Shown here: piece by piece, positions 8,725 through 16,670 of the stretch
How positions within the stretch are numbered: position 1 is the stretch's first letter
Layout: each line of letters starts with the position of its first letter
Assembly (NCBI GenBank): GCA_014647935.1
Contig: BMQD01000011.1
Coordinates: 124,001 to 188,000 of the forward strand
Reading direction: 5' to 3'
DNA length: 64,000 nt
From: Planomonospora parontospora
GTDB lineage: Bacteria; Actinomycetota; Actinomycetes; Streptosporangiales; Streptosporangiaceae
Made by a program: the position numbers and the translations under genes
Notes under the pieces: model-generated
Seen by the model: only the letters and a program-made list of their open reading frames with translations
What the model was told of the DNA's origin: nothing
The model's database searches: none

Positions 8725-8898
8725 GTGGATGCCTGAGAGTTTCGCCCGGTTTTTACCGGACTTTCACCTTCGGCGAGACCTCGGGGGTCTGCTTTCCAGA
8801 GGGCACCTACCCGCACGGTCCTTTGCCTTGAGAGGTTCGCGGGGAGGGCTTGCTCCTTCAGGGGTCCTGGCCTGGATGTCAGGACGCTCTCCCGCACG
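8725..8898 (-). ncRNA. Tandem glycine riboswitch upstream of gcvT
   Basis: On the minus strand two gcvT-type aptamers are recognisable in tandem. The first begins GGGAGAG, has the core CCCTGAAGGAGCAA, and closes with CCTCTCAAGGCAAAGGACC. The second begins GCCCTCTGGA, has CGCCGAAGGTGAAAGT, and closes with AAACTCTCAGGCA. These match the known consensus in which glycine binding turns on gcv expression. A -10-like TAGGCT (8927-8922) would start the leader; it overlaps the stop codon of the upstream hydrolase gene, so the leader would begin right at that gene's end. Confidence 0.93.
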
Positions 8899-8924
8899 GG
8901 GTTCACATCGGTGTCGCGGTCAGC

Positions 8925-9668
8925 CTAACGGCCCGGGACCGCCGAGCGAAATCCCCCACCGGGACTCTCCGTCGCGTCGCGGGCGCGGTCGACGAGGGCG
9001 GCGAGGAGGGCGCACTCGTCGTCGGCCTCGGGGTGCCACTGGACCGCGAGGGCGAAGGGGTGGCCCGCGAGCTCCACGGCCTCGACGGCGCCGTCCTCGC
9101 TCCGCGCGGTCACCGCCAGGCCGTCGCCCACGCGGTCGGCGGCCTGGTGGTGGTGGCAGGCCACGTCGGCCGTCCCGGCGCCGAGGATCTCCGCGGTGCG
9201 GCTGCCGTGCGCGAGCCGTACCGGCGTGCGGCCGAAGCGGCCGGGAGCCGGGGAGTGGCCGGAGTGCCCGACCACGTCGGGCAGGTGCTGGTGCAGGGTG
9301 CCGCCCAGGACCGTGTTGAGGATCTGCAGGCCGCGGCAGATCCCGAGCAGGGGCAGGCCCGCTCCGAGCGCGGCGGCGGCCAGGTGCAGCTCGAAGTCGT
9401 CGCGGGCCTTCCGGACGTATCCGGTCCTGTCGTGGGGGGCCTGGCCGTACCGGGCCGGGTCGATGTCGCCGCCCCCGGCCAGGACCAGCCCGTCCAGGCG
9501 GCCGAGCAGCCCGGCGGGGTCGCCCGCAGGCGGCAGGATCACCGGCTGGCCGCCCGCCCGGAGCACGTGGTCGACGTAGCCGTACGGCAGGAGCGCCGCG
9601 GCCGTCTCCCAGACGGTGAAGCGGGCGGGCTCGACGTAGCAGGTGATGCCGATGACGGGGCGGGACAC
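8925..9668 (-). CDS. Class I glutamine amidotransferase-like gamma-glutamyl hydrolase (PuuD family)
   Basis: A 247-residue member of peptidase family C26. The nucleophile is Cys111 in GICRGLQ and the partner dyad is His212/Glu214 in VQWHPE. It probably hydrolyses a gamma-glutamyl amide, such as gamma-glutamyl-GABA, to release glutamate. It is the last gene of the cluster that reads ligase, aldehyde dehydrogenase, SDR, hydrolase, which is the order expected for a gamma-glutamylated amine pathway. The gap to the SDR upstream is about 105 nt. Confidence 0.85.
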   Translation of the reverse strand: MSRPVIGITCYVEPARFTVWETAAALLPYGYVDHVLRAGGQPVILPPAGDPAGLLGRLDGLVLAGGGDIDPARYGQAPHDRTGYVRKARDDFELHLAAAALGAGLPLLGICRGLQILNTVLGGTLHQHLPDVVGHSGHSPAPGRFGRTPVRLAHGSRTAEILGAGTADVACHHHQAADRVGDGLAVTARSEDGAVEAVELAGHPFALAVQWHPEADDECALLAALVDRARDATESPGGGFRSAVPGR

Positions 9669-9773
9669 GGGACCTTCCTGGCTCTTCGGCGGGGTTCCGG
9701 TGGGGACCCCGCACGGCGCGGTGTGCGGTGGTGCCTCACGGCGGGCCGCCGCTCCTCGGCGGGCGGCGGTGCG

Positions 9774-10538
9774 CTACAGCGGGGTGACGTAGGCGCCGGA
9801 GATGCCGCCGTCGACCAGGAACTGCGAGGCGGTGACGAAGCTCGCGTCGTCGGAGGCCAGGAACGCCACCGCGGCGGCGATCTCGGCGGCCTCGGCGAAC
9901 CGGCCGAGCGGGACGTGCACCAGGCGGCGCTGCGCCCGCTCCGGGTCGGCGGCGAACAGCTCCTGCAGCAGCGGGGTGTTCACCGGTCCCGGGCACAGCG
10001 CGTTGACCCGGATGCCCTCGCGGGCGAACTGCACGCCCAGCTCCCGCGACATCGCCAGCACGCCGCCCTTGGAGGCGGTGTAGGAGATCTGGCTGGTCGC
10101 CGAGCCCATCACCGCGACGAACGACGCGGTGTTGACGATGGAGCCCCCGCCGCGCCGCCGCATGTGCGGGATGACGTGCTTGCAGCACAGGTAGACGCTG
10201 GTCAGGTTGACCTCCTGGACCCGGCGCCAGGCGTCCAGGCCGGTCTCCAGGATCGAGTCGTCGTCCGGCGGGGAGATGCCCGCGTTGTTGAAGGCGATGT
10301 CCACGCCGCCGTAGGCGTCGGCCGCCGCCTGGTACATCCGGATCACGTCGTCCTCGTCGGTGACGTCGGCGCGCACGAACAGGCCGCCCACCTCGGCGGC
10401 GGCCTTCGCGCCGGCGGTCTCGTCGACGTCGGCGCAGACCACCTTCGCGCCCTCCTGGGCGAACCGGCGCGCGGTGGCCAGCCCGATCCCGCTCCCCGCC
10501 CCGGTGATGACGGCCACCCGGTCCTGCAGGCGCTGCAT
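9774..10538 (-). CDS. Short-chain dehydrogenase/reductase in amine catabolic cluster
   Basis: A 254-residue classical SDR. The cofactor motif is TGAGSGIG (12-19), the catalytic residues are Ser139, Tyr153 and Lys157 (YTASK), and the NNAG motif is at 84-87. Asp at the end of beta-2 (CADVDE) suggests NAD. It likely oxidises an alcohol or hydroxy intermediate in the gamma-glutamyl-amine pathway. I chose ATG 10538 because AGGGAGG lies five nt upstream. An in-frame ATG at 10553 overlaps the aldehyde dehydrogenase stop (TGATG) and would add five residues. Confidence 0.85.
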   Translation of the reverse strand: MQRLQDRVAVITGAGSGIGLATARRFAQEGAKVVCADVDETAGAKAAAEVGGLFVRADVTDEDDVIRMYQAAADAYGGVDIAFNNAGISPPDDDSILETGLDAWRRVQEVNLTSVYLCCKHVIPHMRRRGGGSIVNTASFVAVMGSATSQISYTASKGGVLAMSRELGVQFAREGIRVNALCPGPVNTPLLQELFAADPERAQRRLVHVPLGRFAEAAEIAAAVAFLASDDASFVTASQFLVDGGISGAYVTPL

Positions 10539-10552
10539 CGGTCCTCCCTGCA

Positions 10553-11896
10553 TCAATCCTCCGAAATGAAGACGTTCTTGGTCTCGGTGAACGCGGCCAG
10601 GGCGTCCGCCCCCAGTTCGCGGCCGAGCCCGGACTGCTTGAACCCGCCGAACGGCGTCCAGTAGCGCACCGACGAGTGGGAGTTGACGGAGAGGTTGCCC
10701 GCCTCGACGGCGCGGGCCGTGCGCAGCGCCCGTCCCACGTCGCGGGTCCAGATGGAGCCGCTGAGGCCGTACCGGGTGTCGTTGGCGATCCGTACGGCGT
10801 CGGCCTCGTCGTCGAACGGGACGACCGACACCACCGGGCCGAAGATCTCCTCGGTGAACGCCGGGTCGGTGACCTCGGGCGTCAGGACGGTGGGCGGGAA
10901 CCAGAAGCCGGGCCCGGAGGGGCAGGAGCCCTGCAGGTAGGGGGTGCCGGTGACGAAGGAGGCGACCCTCTCCCGGTGGGCGGCGCTGATCAGCGGCCCC
11001 ATCTCGGTGTCGGCGGCGCGCGGGTCGCCGACCTTCACTGCGAGCACCGCCTCCGACAGCAGGCCGAGGAACTCGTCGTGGACGGAGCGCTCCACCAGGA
11101 TGCGGGAGCGGGCGCAGCAGTCCTGGCCGGCGTTGTCGAAGACCGCGTACGGCGCGGTGGCGGCGGCCCTGGACAGGTCGGCGTCGGCGAAGACGATGTT
11201 GGCGCTCTTGCCGCCCAGCTCCAGGGTGAGCCGCTTGACCCGCCGGGCGCACACGGCGCCGATCTCCTTGCCGACCTCGGTCGAGCCGGTGAACACGATC
11301 TTCGCGACGTCCGGGTGCTCGACGAGGCGGGCGCCGGCGGTCTCGCCCTCGCCGGGCACGACCTGGAGCACGCCCTCGGGCAGGCCGGCGTCCAGGGCCA
11401 GCTCGGCCAGGCGCAGCGCGGTCAGCGGGGTCTGCTCGGCGGGTTTGACGATCACGGTGTTGCCCGCCGCCAGCGCCGGGGCGGCCCCCCAGGTCATGAC
11501 GACCATGGGGAAGTTCCACGGCACGATCACCCCGACGACGCCCAGCGGCTCGGCGAAGGTGACGTCCCAGCCGCCGGGCACCGGGATCTGCCTGCCGTGG
11601 TCGCGCTCGGGCGCGCCGGCGTAGAAGTCCAGCACGTCGCGGACGTTGCCCGCCTCCCAGCGGGCGTTGCCGGCGGTGTGCCCGGCGTTGGCGGTCTCCA
11701 GGGCGGCCAGTTCGGCGGCGTGGGAGTCGACCAGCGCGGCGAACCGGCGCAGCAGCCGGGCGCGGTCGCCGGGGGCGACCCGCCGCCAGGCGGGGAAGGC
11801 GGCCCTGGCGCGCTCGACCGCCCGGTCCACCTCGGCGGCACCGGCGAGCTCGACCTCGGCGACGACCTCCTCGGTCGCCGGATTGACGATCTTCAT
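10553..11896 (-). CDS. NAD(P)-dependent aldehyde dehydrogenase
   Basis: A 447-residue aldehyde dehydrogenase. The catalytic Cys260 lies in NAGQDCCARS and the general base Glu226 in LELGGKS. The PWNFP block (126-130) and FTGSTEVGK (202-210) are intact. It is slightly shorter than the usual 480-500 residues, with a compact region before the FGPVV motif. In this cluster it would oxidise a gamma-glutamyl aminoaldehyde to the acid. ATG 11896 is preferred; a GTG at 11902 overlaps the ligase stop. Translation is coupled to the upstream ligase either way. Confidence 0.88.
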   Translation of the reverse strand: MKIVNPATEEVVAEVELAGAAEVDRAVERARAAFPAWRRVAPGDRARLLRRFAALVDSHAAELAALETANAGHTAGNARWEAGNVRDVLDFYAGAPERDHGRQIPVPGGWDVTFAEPLGVVGVIVPWNFPMVVMTWGAAPALAAGNTVIVKPAEQTPLTALRLAELALDAGLPEGVLQVVPGEGETAGARLVEHPDVAKIVFTGSTEVGKEIGAVCARRVKRLTLELGGKSANIVFADADLSRAAATAPYAVFDNAGQDCCARSRILVERSVHDEFLGLLSEAVLAVKVGDPRAADTEMGPLISAAHRERVASFVTGTPYLQGSCPSGPGFWFPPTVLTPEVTDPAFTEEIFGPVVSVVPFDDEADAVRIANDTRYGLSGSIWTRDVGRALRTARAVEAGNLSVNSHSSVRYWTPFGGFKQSGLGRELGADALAAFTETKNVFISED

Positions 11897-11898
11897 GT

Positions 11899-13245
11899 TC
11901 ACATCCGTTCGAATCCGCGCACCAGCTCCCAGTCGGTGACGGCCGCGTCGAAGGCGGCCAGCTCGACCCGGGCGGCGTTGGCGTAGTGCGCCGCGACCTC
12001 CTCGCCGAAGGCGTCGCGGGCGAGCTCGGAGCCCTCCCACAGGGCCAGGGCGTCGCGCAGCGTGCCCGGGACCGTCTCGGAGCCGGAGGCGTAGGCGTTG
12101 CCGGCGAACGGCTCCTCGAGCTCCAGCTCGTTCTCGACGCCGTGCAGCCCGGCCGCGATCATCGCGGCGACCGCCAGGTAGGGGTTGACGTCGCCGCCGG
12201 GCACCCGGTTCTCGATCCGCAGCGCCGTCCCGTGGCCGCCGACCAGGCGCAGCGCGCAGGTCCGGTTGTCCACGCCCCACCGGACGGCGGTGGGGGCGAA
12301 GCTGCCCGGCGCGTACCGCTTGTAGGAGTTGACGTTCGGCGCGTAGAGCAGGGTGAACTCCCGCAGGCAGGCGAGCTGCCCGGCGATGAAGCGCCGCCCG
12401 GTCTCCGACAGCCCGTACGGCCCCGGCCCGGCCATGACCGGGTCGCCGTCCGGCGAGCGCAGCGACAGGTGGATGTGGCAGGAGTTGCCCTCGCGGGCGT
12501 TCGGCTTGGCCATGAAGGTCAGCGACACGCCCTCCTGGGCGGCGATCTCCTTGGCGCCGTTCTTGTAGACCGCGTGGTTGTCGCAGGTGGTCAGGGCGTC
12601 GGTGTAGCGGAAGGCGATCTCGTGCTGGCCGAGGTTGCACTCGCCCTTGGCCGACTCGACGTACATCCCGGCGCCCTCCATGCCGAGCCGGATCCGGCGC
12701 AGCAGCGGCTCGATCCGGGCGGTGCCGAGCAGCGAGTAGTCGACGTTGTAGAGGTTGGCCGGGGTCAGGTCGCGGTAGCCGCGGCGCCAGGCCTCCTCGT
12801 AGGTGTCGCCGTAGACGACGAACTCCAGCTCGGTGCCGGCGAACGCGTGCCAGCCGTGCTCCGCCAGCCGGGCGAGCTGGCGGCGCAGGATCTGCCGGGG
12901 CGAGGCCGCGACGTCCGAGCCGTCCTCCCAGACCAGGTCGGCCATGAGCAGGGCCGTGCCCTCCTGCCAGGGCACGCGGCGCAGGGTGGACAGGTCGGGC
13001 CGCATCACGAAGTCCCCGTACCCGCTGTCCCACGAGGACATGGCGTAGCCGTCCACGGTGTTCATGTCGACGTCCACCGCGAGCAGGTAGCTGCAGCCCT
13101 CGGCGGCGTGCTCGGCGACCTCCTCCAGGAAGTAGCGCGCGGACAGCCGTTTGCCCTGCAGCCGGCCCTGCATGTCGGCGACCGCCAACAGCACCGTGTC
13201 GATCCGCCTGGCCGCCACCTCGCCGCGCAGCTCGCTGAGGTCCAC
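11899..13245 (-). CDS. Glutamine-synthetase-like gamma-glutamylamine synthetase (GlnA3/GlnA4 type)
   Basis: A 448-residue protein with the glutamine synthetase catalytic fold. It retains VESAKGECNLGQHEI (metal-binding Glu residues), NSCHIHLSL, and ENRVPGGDVNPYLA. The N-terminal beta-grasp is short. The context (aldehyde dehydrogenase, SDR, gamma-glutamyl hydrolase, FadR regulator) indicates it glutamylates an amine such as a polyamine or ethanolamine rather than ammonia, as GlnA3 and GlnA4 of Streptomyces do. The GTG at 13245 has a GGAGG site six nt upstream; an upstream ATG at 13269 would add eight Arg/Gly-rich residues, so I rejected it. The amine substrate is not determinable here. Confidence 0.87.
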   Translation of the reverse strand: MDLSELRGEVAARRIDTVLLAVADMQGRLQGKRLSARYFLEEVAEHAAEGCSYLLAVDVDMNTVDGYAMSSWDSGYGDFVMRPDLSTLRRVPWQEGTALLMADLVWEDGSDVAASPRQILRRQLARLAEHGWHAFAGTELEFVVYGDTYEEAWRRGYRDLTPANLYNVDYSLLGTARIEPLLRRIRLGMEGAGMYVESAKGECNLGQHEIAFRYTDALTTCDNHAVYKNGAKEIAAQEGVSLTFMAKPNAREGNSCHIHLSLRSPDGDPVMAGPGPYGLSETGRRFIAGQLACLREFTLLYAPNVNSYKRYAPGSFAPTAVRWGVDNRTCALRLVGGHGTALRIENRVPGGDVNPYLAVAAMIAAGLHGVENELELEEPFAGNAYASGSETVPGTLRDALALWEGSELARDAFGEEVAAHYANAARVELAAFDAAVTDWELVRGFERM

Positions 13246-13332
13246 GCGCCCTCCTCGCCGGAGTCTCATTGGGCTAGTGTCAGACCATTGATGTGCACCG
13301 AGGATGGGGTTGTCAAGAGCCGGAGGTGATGT

Positions 13333-14049
13333 TTGGACGAGTCGCCGCTGACGGCGGTGCTGCGGCCGGTCCGGTCGGGCAACGCCTTCGAGGAGACGGT
13401 GGAGCGGCTGCTCCGGGCGGTCAAGCTCGGGCTCGTCGTGGAGAAGCTGCCGCCCGAGCGGGAGCTCGCCGCACGGCTGGGGATCAGCCGGGTCACGCTG
13501 CGCGAGGCCATCCGCGCGCTCGCCGAGGCGGGCTACCTGGAGGTGCGCCGGGGCCGGTACGGCGGCGCGTTCGTCACCTACGCCCCGCCCCCGCCCCGGC
13601 AGGGGGACCTGCGCCGGGCCGTGGCCGACATGGGCACCGGCCACCTGGCCGATGCGCTCACCTTCCGCACGGCCGTCGAGTGCGGCGCGGCCCAGGTGCT
13701 GGCCACCGCCGAGCCGGCCGGGGAGTGGCGCGAGACGCTCCGCCGCCGCCTGGCGGAGGTCAACTCCGCCGGGCCCGACGACTACCGCCGCCTGGACACC
13801 GCCTTCCACCTGTCCATCGCCGAGCTGACCGGCTCCCCGCTGCTCGCCGCCGCCTGCGCCGACGCGCGCCTGCGGGTCACCGACCTGCTGAACGCGATCC
13901 CGGTGCTCCAGCGCAACATCGAGCACGCCGCGGCCCAGCACGAGGCGATCGTCGCCGCGATCCTGGCCGGTGACCCGGACGCCGCCCGCCGCGCCGTGAC
14001 CGAGCACCTGGAGGGCACCGCGGCGCTCCTGCGCGGGTTCCTCGCATAA
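13333..14049 (+). CDS. FadR/GntR-family transcriptional regulator
   Basis: A 238-residue regulator. A winged helix-turn-helix (about 18-80, ELAARLGISRVTLREAIRALAEAGYLEVRRGRYGGAFV) precedes an all-helical FCD domain (about 95-235) with metal/ligand histidines in FHLSI and a later HEAI. It starts with TTG, preceded by GGAGGTGA. It is divergent from the gamma-glutamylamine cluster, with an 87-bp gap, and is its probable regulator. A partial GGTC-T-GAC inverted repeat on the minus strand in the gap could be its operator, but it is weak. Confidence 0.88.
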   Translation: MDESPLTAVLRPVRSGNAFEETVERLLRAVKLGLVVEKLPPERELAARLGISRVTLREAIRALAEAGYLEVRRGRYGGAFVTYAPPPPRQGDLRRAVADMGTGHLADALTFRTAVECGAAQVLATAEPAGEWRETLRRRLAEVNSAGPDDYRRLDTAFHLSIAELTGSPLLAAACADARLRVTDLLNAIPVLQRNIEHAAAQHEAIVAAILAGDPDAARRAVTEHLEGTAALLRGFLA

Positions 14050-14061
14050 CCTGGACGGACT

Positions 14062-14841
14062 GTGGGGGAGTGGTTCCATCAACGGATCATCGAGACAGGA
14101 CGGCTGCCGCTGTTCTGCTTCTTCGTCGCGCTGATCGTCGCCTTCGTGTTCACCCGCGTCAACGTCCGGCTCATCCGGGCGCGGGTCGGCTGGTTCCGCA
14201 ACGTCAGCGTCGGTGAGATGCACATCCACCACGTGGTGTTCGGCGTGGTGCTCACCCTGCTGAGCGGGGTCGCCGGGCTGCTCGTGTCGGGCGTCTCCGA
14301 CACCTGGTACGCGGTGACGGCCGCCCTCTTCGGGGTCGGCGCGGCCCTGATCCTGGACGAGTTCGCGCTGATCCTGCACCTGCACGACGTCTACTGGGAG
14401 GAGGAGGGCCGCACCTCGGTCGACGCGGTGTTCGTCGCCGTCGCGGTCACCGGCCTGCTCCTGCTCGGCCTGCGCCCGCTGGGCTGGGAGGACTCCGGCG
14501 AGACCCCGCAGGGCCCCTGGACCGCGGTCGGCCTCATCGTCGCCAACCTCCTGCTCGCGGTCGTCACCCTGCTCAAGGGCAAGATCTGGACCGGGCTGGT
14601 CGGCCTGTTCGTCCCGGTCCTGCTGATCTTTGGCGCGCTGCGGCTGGCCCGCCCCGGCTCGCCCTGGGCCCACTGGTTCTACGCGCCCGCCGCGCGCCGT
14701 CCCCGGCCCGGCCTGATGGCCCGTGCGGTGCGGAGGGAGAAGCGCTGGCGCCGCCCGGTCATCCAGGCCAAGATCGCCTTCCAGGAGTTCGTCTCCGGCC
14801 GCCACGACCTGCCCTCCACCCGGCTGCGCCCCCGGCGCTGA
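14062..14841 (+). CDS. Integral membrane protein with HIHHVVFG motif
   Basis: A 259-residue protein that I do not assign to a named function. It has about six hydrophobic helices in two groups (15-33, 53-75, 84-105, 115-133, 150-170, 176-195). A conserved-looking histidine motif, MHIHHVVFG, lies after the first helix, and an acidic/histidine stretch, DEFALILHLHDVYWEEE, near 97-113, so metal binding is plausible. The C-terminus is basic and cytoplasmic. GTG 14062 begins 12 nt after the regulator stop without a clear ribosome-binding site, so it may be coupled to that gene. Confidence 0.7.
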   Translation: MGEWFHQRIIETGRLPLFCFFVALIVAFVFTRVNVRLIRARVGWFRNVSVGEMHIHHVVFGVVLTLLSGVAGLLVSGVSDTWYAVTAALFGVGAALILDEFALILHLHDVYWEEEGRTSVDAVFVAVAVTGLLLLGLRPLGWEDSGETPQGPWTAVGLIVANLLLAVVTLLKGKIWTGLVGLFVPVLLIFGALRLARPGSPWAHWFYAPAARRPRPGLMARAVRREKRWRRPVIQAKIAFQEFVSGRHDLPSTRLRPRR

Positions 14842-14870
14842 ATCCCCGGTCCGGCGGGCATGCTGGAGTC

Positions 14871-15278
14871 ATGGACGCGTTCACACCCGGCACATCCGGC
14901 CCGGCTCCGGACGAGGTCCGGGACGAAGCGGCGGGCGAGGCTCCGGACGAGGCCGTCGGGTCGATGATGCGCGCCCTGCACGAGCGCGGCCTCGCCCGCG
15001 ACGTCGCCGCCGTCGCGGGCGTCTCGGAGTCGTACGGATTCCGCGAGCTGGAGCGCCTCGGCCGGCTCCACACCGGTGACTTCTCGCTGGCCGAGCTGAT
15101 GATGCGGTTGGAATTCGTCGATCTGATCGCCGACGAGGACTTCGAGGCGTGCGGGGCGGACACCGGCCGGATCAGGGAGATCCGGCTGTTCGCCACGGCC
15201 TGGGTGGAGGACATCAAGCTCCGCCGGGCCGAGGAGGGCGATGCCGACTACGACTTCGATGTTCCCGGCATCGACTGA
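14871..15278 (+). CDS. Hypothetical acidic protein
   Basis: A 135-residue soluble acidic protein. The N-terminal 30 residues are Pro/Glu/Ala-rich and probably disordered. Residues 30-115 look helical (MMRALHERGLARDVAAVAGVSESYGFRELERLG...), and the tail is DADYDFDVPGID. A GGAG lies six nt before the ATG. I recognise no catalytic motif or signal peptide. It follows the membrane protein gene by 29 bp and may be cotranscribed. Confidence 0.65.
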   Translation: MDAFTPGTSGPAPDEVRDEAAGEAPDEAVGSMMRALHERGLARDVAAVAGVSESYGFRELERLGRLHTGDFSLAELMMRLEFVDLIADEDFEACGADTGRIREIRLFATAWVEDIKLRRAEEGDADYDFDVPGID

Positions 15279-15376
15279 GGGCAGGGGCGTGAGCGCCGCC
15301 CGGAAGCCGCTCGGGAGCGCATGATCGAGCGGGTCCCGGGTAGGCGGTCGCCCAGTCCGACGAAGGAGTGAGCCCC

Positions 15377-15568
15377 GTGGAGAAGTTCGGTCTGCGTGAA
15401 CTGAAGGCCCGCACCAAGCGCCTGCTGGGCAGGAGTACCGGGAACCGCCGTCTGGCCGCCGAGGGGCGGACCGAGGAGGCCGAGGCGAAGCTGCTGCGGA
15501 CCCAGGAGGAGATCCTGGAGACCGTGGCGGAGGCGCGCCGCGAGCACGCCGCCCGCCGCGCTCACTGA
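15377..15568 (+). CDS. Small CsbD-like stress protein
   Basis: A 63-residue basic, helical protein. The core LKARTKRLLGRSTGNRRLAAEG follows the CsbD pattern (K-K-G-x-x-T-G-N-x-x-L-x-x-E-G). CsbD proteins accumulate in the general stress response; their biochemical role is unknown. GTG 15377 has GAAGGAG eight nt upstream; GTG 15368 in the same frame overlaps that site and is less likely. The gene ends seven bp from the convergent phosphotransferase gene. Confidence 0.6.
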   Translation: MEKFGLRELKARTKRLLGRSTGNRRLAAEGRTEEAEAKLLRTQEEILETVAEARREHAARRAH

Positions 15569-15574
15569 TCCGCT

Positions 15575-16537
15575 TCAGACCCCTCCGGCGAGCTCCAGGA
15601 GGAGCGCGGTCTCGGCGTCGTGACGGCCGCGGGCCAGGCGGGGGACCGCGACGGCGACCGCCAGCGCCCGGCACCAGGCCATGACGCGGCCGGTGTCCTG
15701 ACCGAGCCGGGCAACGGTCTCCTCCGCGTGGGCCGCGCCGCCGCCGAGGACCCAGTCCACCGCGTCGAAGGCCGGATCCCCCACGCTGGGGCGGGGGTCG
15801 ATGACGACCAGGCCGCGAGCCCCGCCGTCGAGGACGTTCCCCGGATGCAGGTCACCGTGGACCAGCCCGGTGGAGCCGTCGCCGGACAGGGCGAGCGCGG
15901 CGGACAGGGAGCGATCGAGCAGGTGTTCGGCGGTCCTGAGGAGCCCGGCGGCCTCGGCGGCACCGCCGTCCCCAGCCGTGGGGCCGGATCGCAGCCTGCG
16001 CCGGGTGAGGTCGAAGAGGAACTCCACCCGCTCCCGCAGCGGCGGCAGCCCCGCAGGGACCTCCTTCACCCGGAGTGAGCGCAACAGGGCCGACACCTGA
16101 TCCGGGGAGGGCGGTACGGCGAGTCCGCTGACGGGCGTGCCGGGCTCCACGGCCTCCAGGAGCAGCGCTCCGGCCCCTTCGTCGGCGTCGATCAGCCGGA
16201 CGACGTGCGGGCTGCCCGCCCAGGCCCGCAGGGCGAGGGCCTCGGCGGCGCAGATCGCCGGTTCCGGGGTCAGCTTGAGGAAGCCGGCCGAGCCGTCCGC
16301 CCGCCGTACCCGGAAGGCGCGTGAGGTGTTCCCGTGCGGGACGACCCCGGTGACCTCCAGGTCCCACCGTACGGCGAGCCGCTCGACGAGCGGGGGCAGA
16401 GCGGCCAGCCAGCCGCGCACGCCGGGGCCGAACCGGGTCACGAGACGGGCCTCGGCATCGGGCGCGGTGCCCGATACGACATCCGGTACGGCGTTCGGCA
16501 GGCTGTCCGGCTCGGTGTCCGGTACGGCGTTCGACAT
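15575..16537 (-). CDS. Aminoglycoside/hydroxyurea-type phosphotransferase (APH(6) family-like)
   Basis: A 320-residue kinase of the APH fold. Lys88 in GFLKLT fits the ATP lysine. The Brenner motif HGDLHPGN is at 227-234 with catalytic Asp229, and the Mg-binding IDPRPSVGDP is at 246-255, typical of streptomycin-6-kinase relatives. The first 30 residues carry imperfect NAVPD repeats not expected in the family. It may phosphorylate a small hydroxylated metabolite or a drug; the substrate is unproven. The gene diverges from an ABC exporter over a pair of palindromes, so the two may be co-regulated. Confidence 0.82.
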   Translation of the reverse strand: MSNAVPDTEPDSLPNAVPDVVSGTAPDAEARLVTRFGPGVRGWLAALPPLVERLAVRWDLEVTGVVPHGNTSRAFRVRRADGSAGFLKLTPEPAICAAEALALRAWAGSPHVVRLIDADEGAGALLLEAVEPGTPVSGLAVPPSPDQVSALLRSLRVKEVPAGLPPLRERVEFLFDLTRRRLRSGPTAGDGGAAEAAGLLRTAEHLLDRSLSAALALSGDGSTGLVHGDLHPGNVLDGGARGLVVIDPRPSVGDPAFDAVDWVLGGGAAHAEETVARLGQDTGRVMAWCRALAVAVAVPRLARGRHDAETALLLELAGGV

Positions 16538-16557
16538 GGTTCGAGTCTGCCACCTAC

Positions 16558-16601
16558 GTCAACTTCTGTTGACGTCGCCCGTGTCGTCAACCTATGTTGA
16601 C
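16558..16601. promoter_or_regulatory. Two tandem palindromes GTCAAC-N4-GTTGAC
   Basis: Identical-architecture 16-bp palindromes lie at 16558-16573 (spacer TTCT) and 16586-16601 (spacer CTAT), with a 28-bp repeat distance. They are centred in the 133-bp gap between the divergent kinase (start 16537) and ABC exporter (start 16671). The TTGAC of each inner arm could also serve as a -35 element. This is a textbook arrangement for cooperative binding of a dimeric repressor. No regulator gene lies beside it. Confidence 0.75.
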
Positions 16602-16670
16602 TGTGTCGTCTTTGGTTGGCGAAAGGCGACTTTGGTCTATGGAAACGGGCGAAACGCTCGGGGAGACGGC

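Noticed and set aside
9774-11519. One minus-strand frame spanning both the SDR and part of the aldehyde dehydrogenase region, suggesting a fusion protein.
   Set aside because: Only the SDR part is real in that frame; the aldehyde dehydrogenase is in another frame with its own catalytic motifs.
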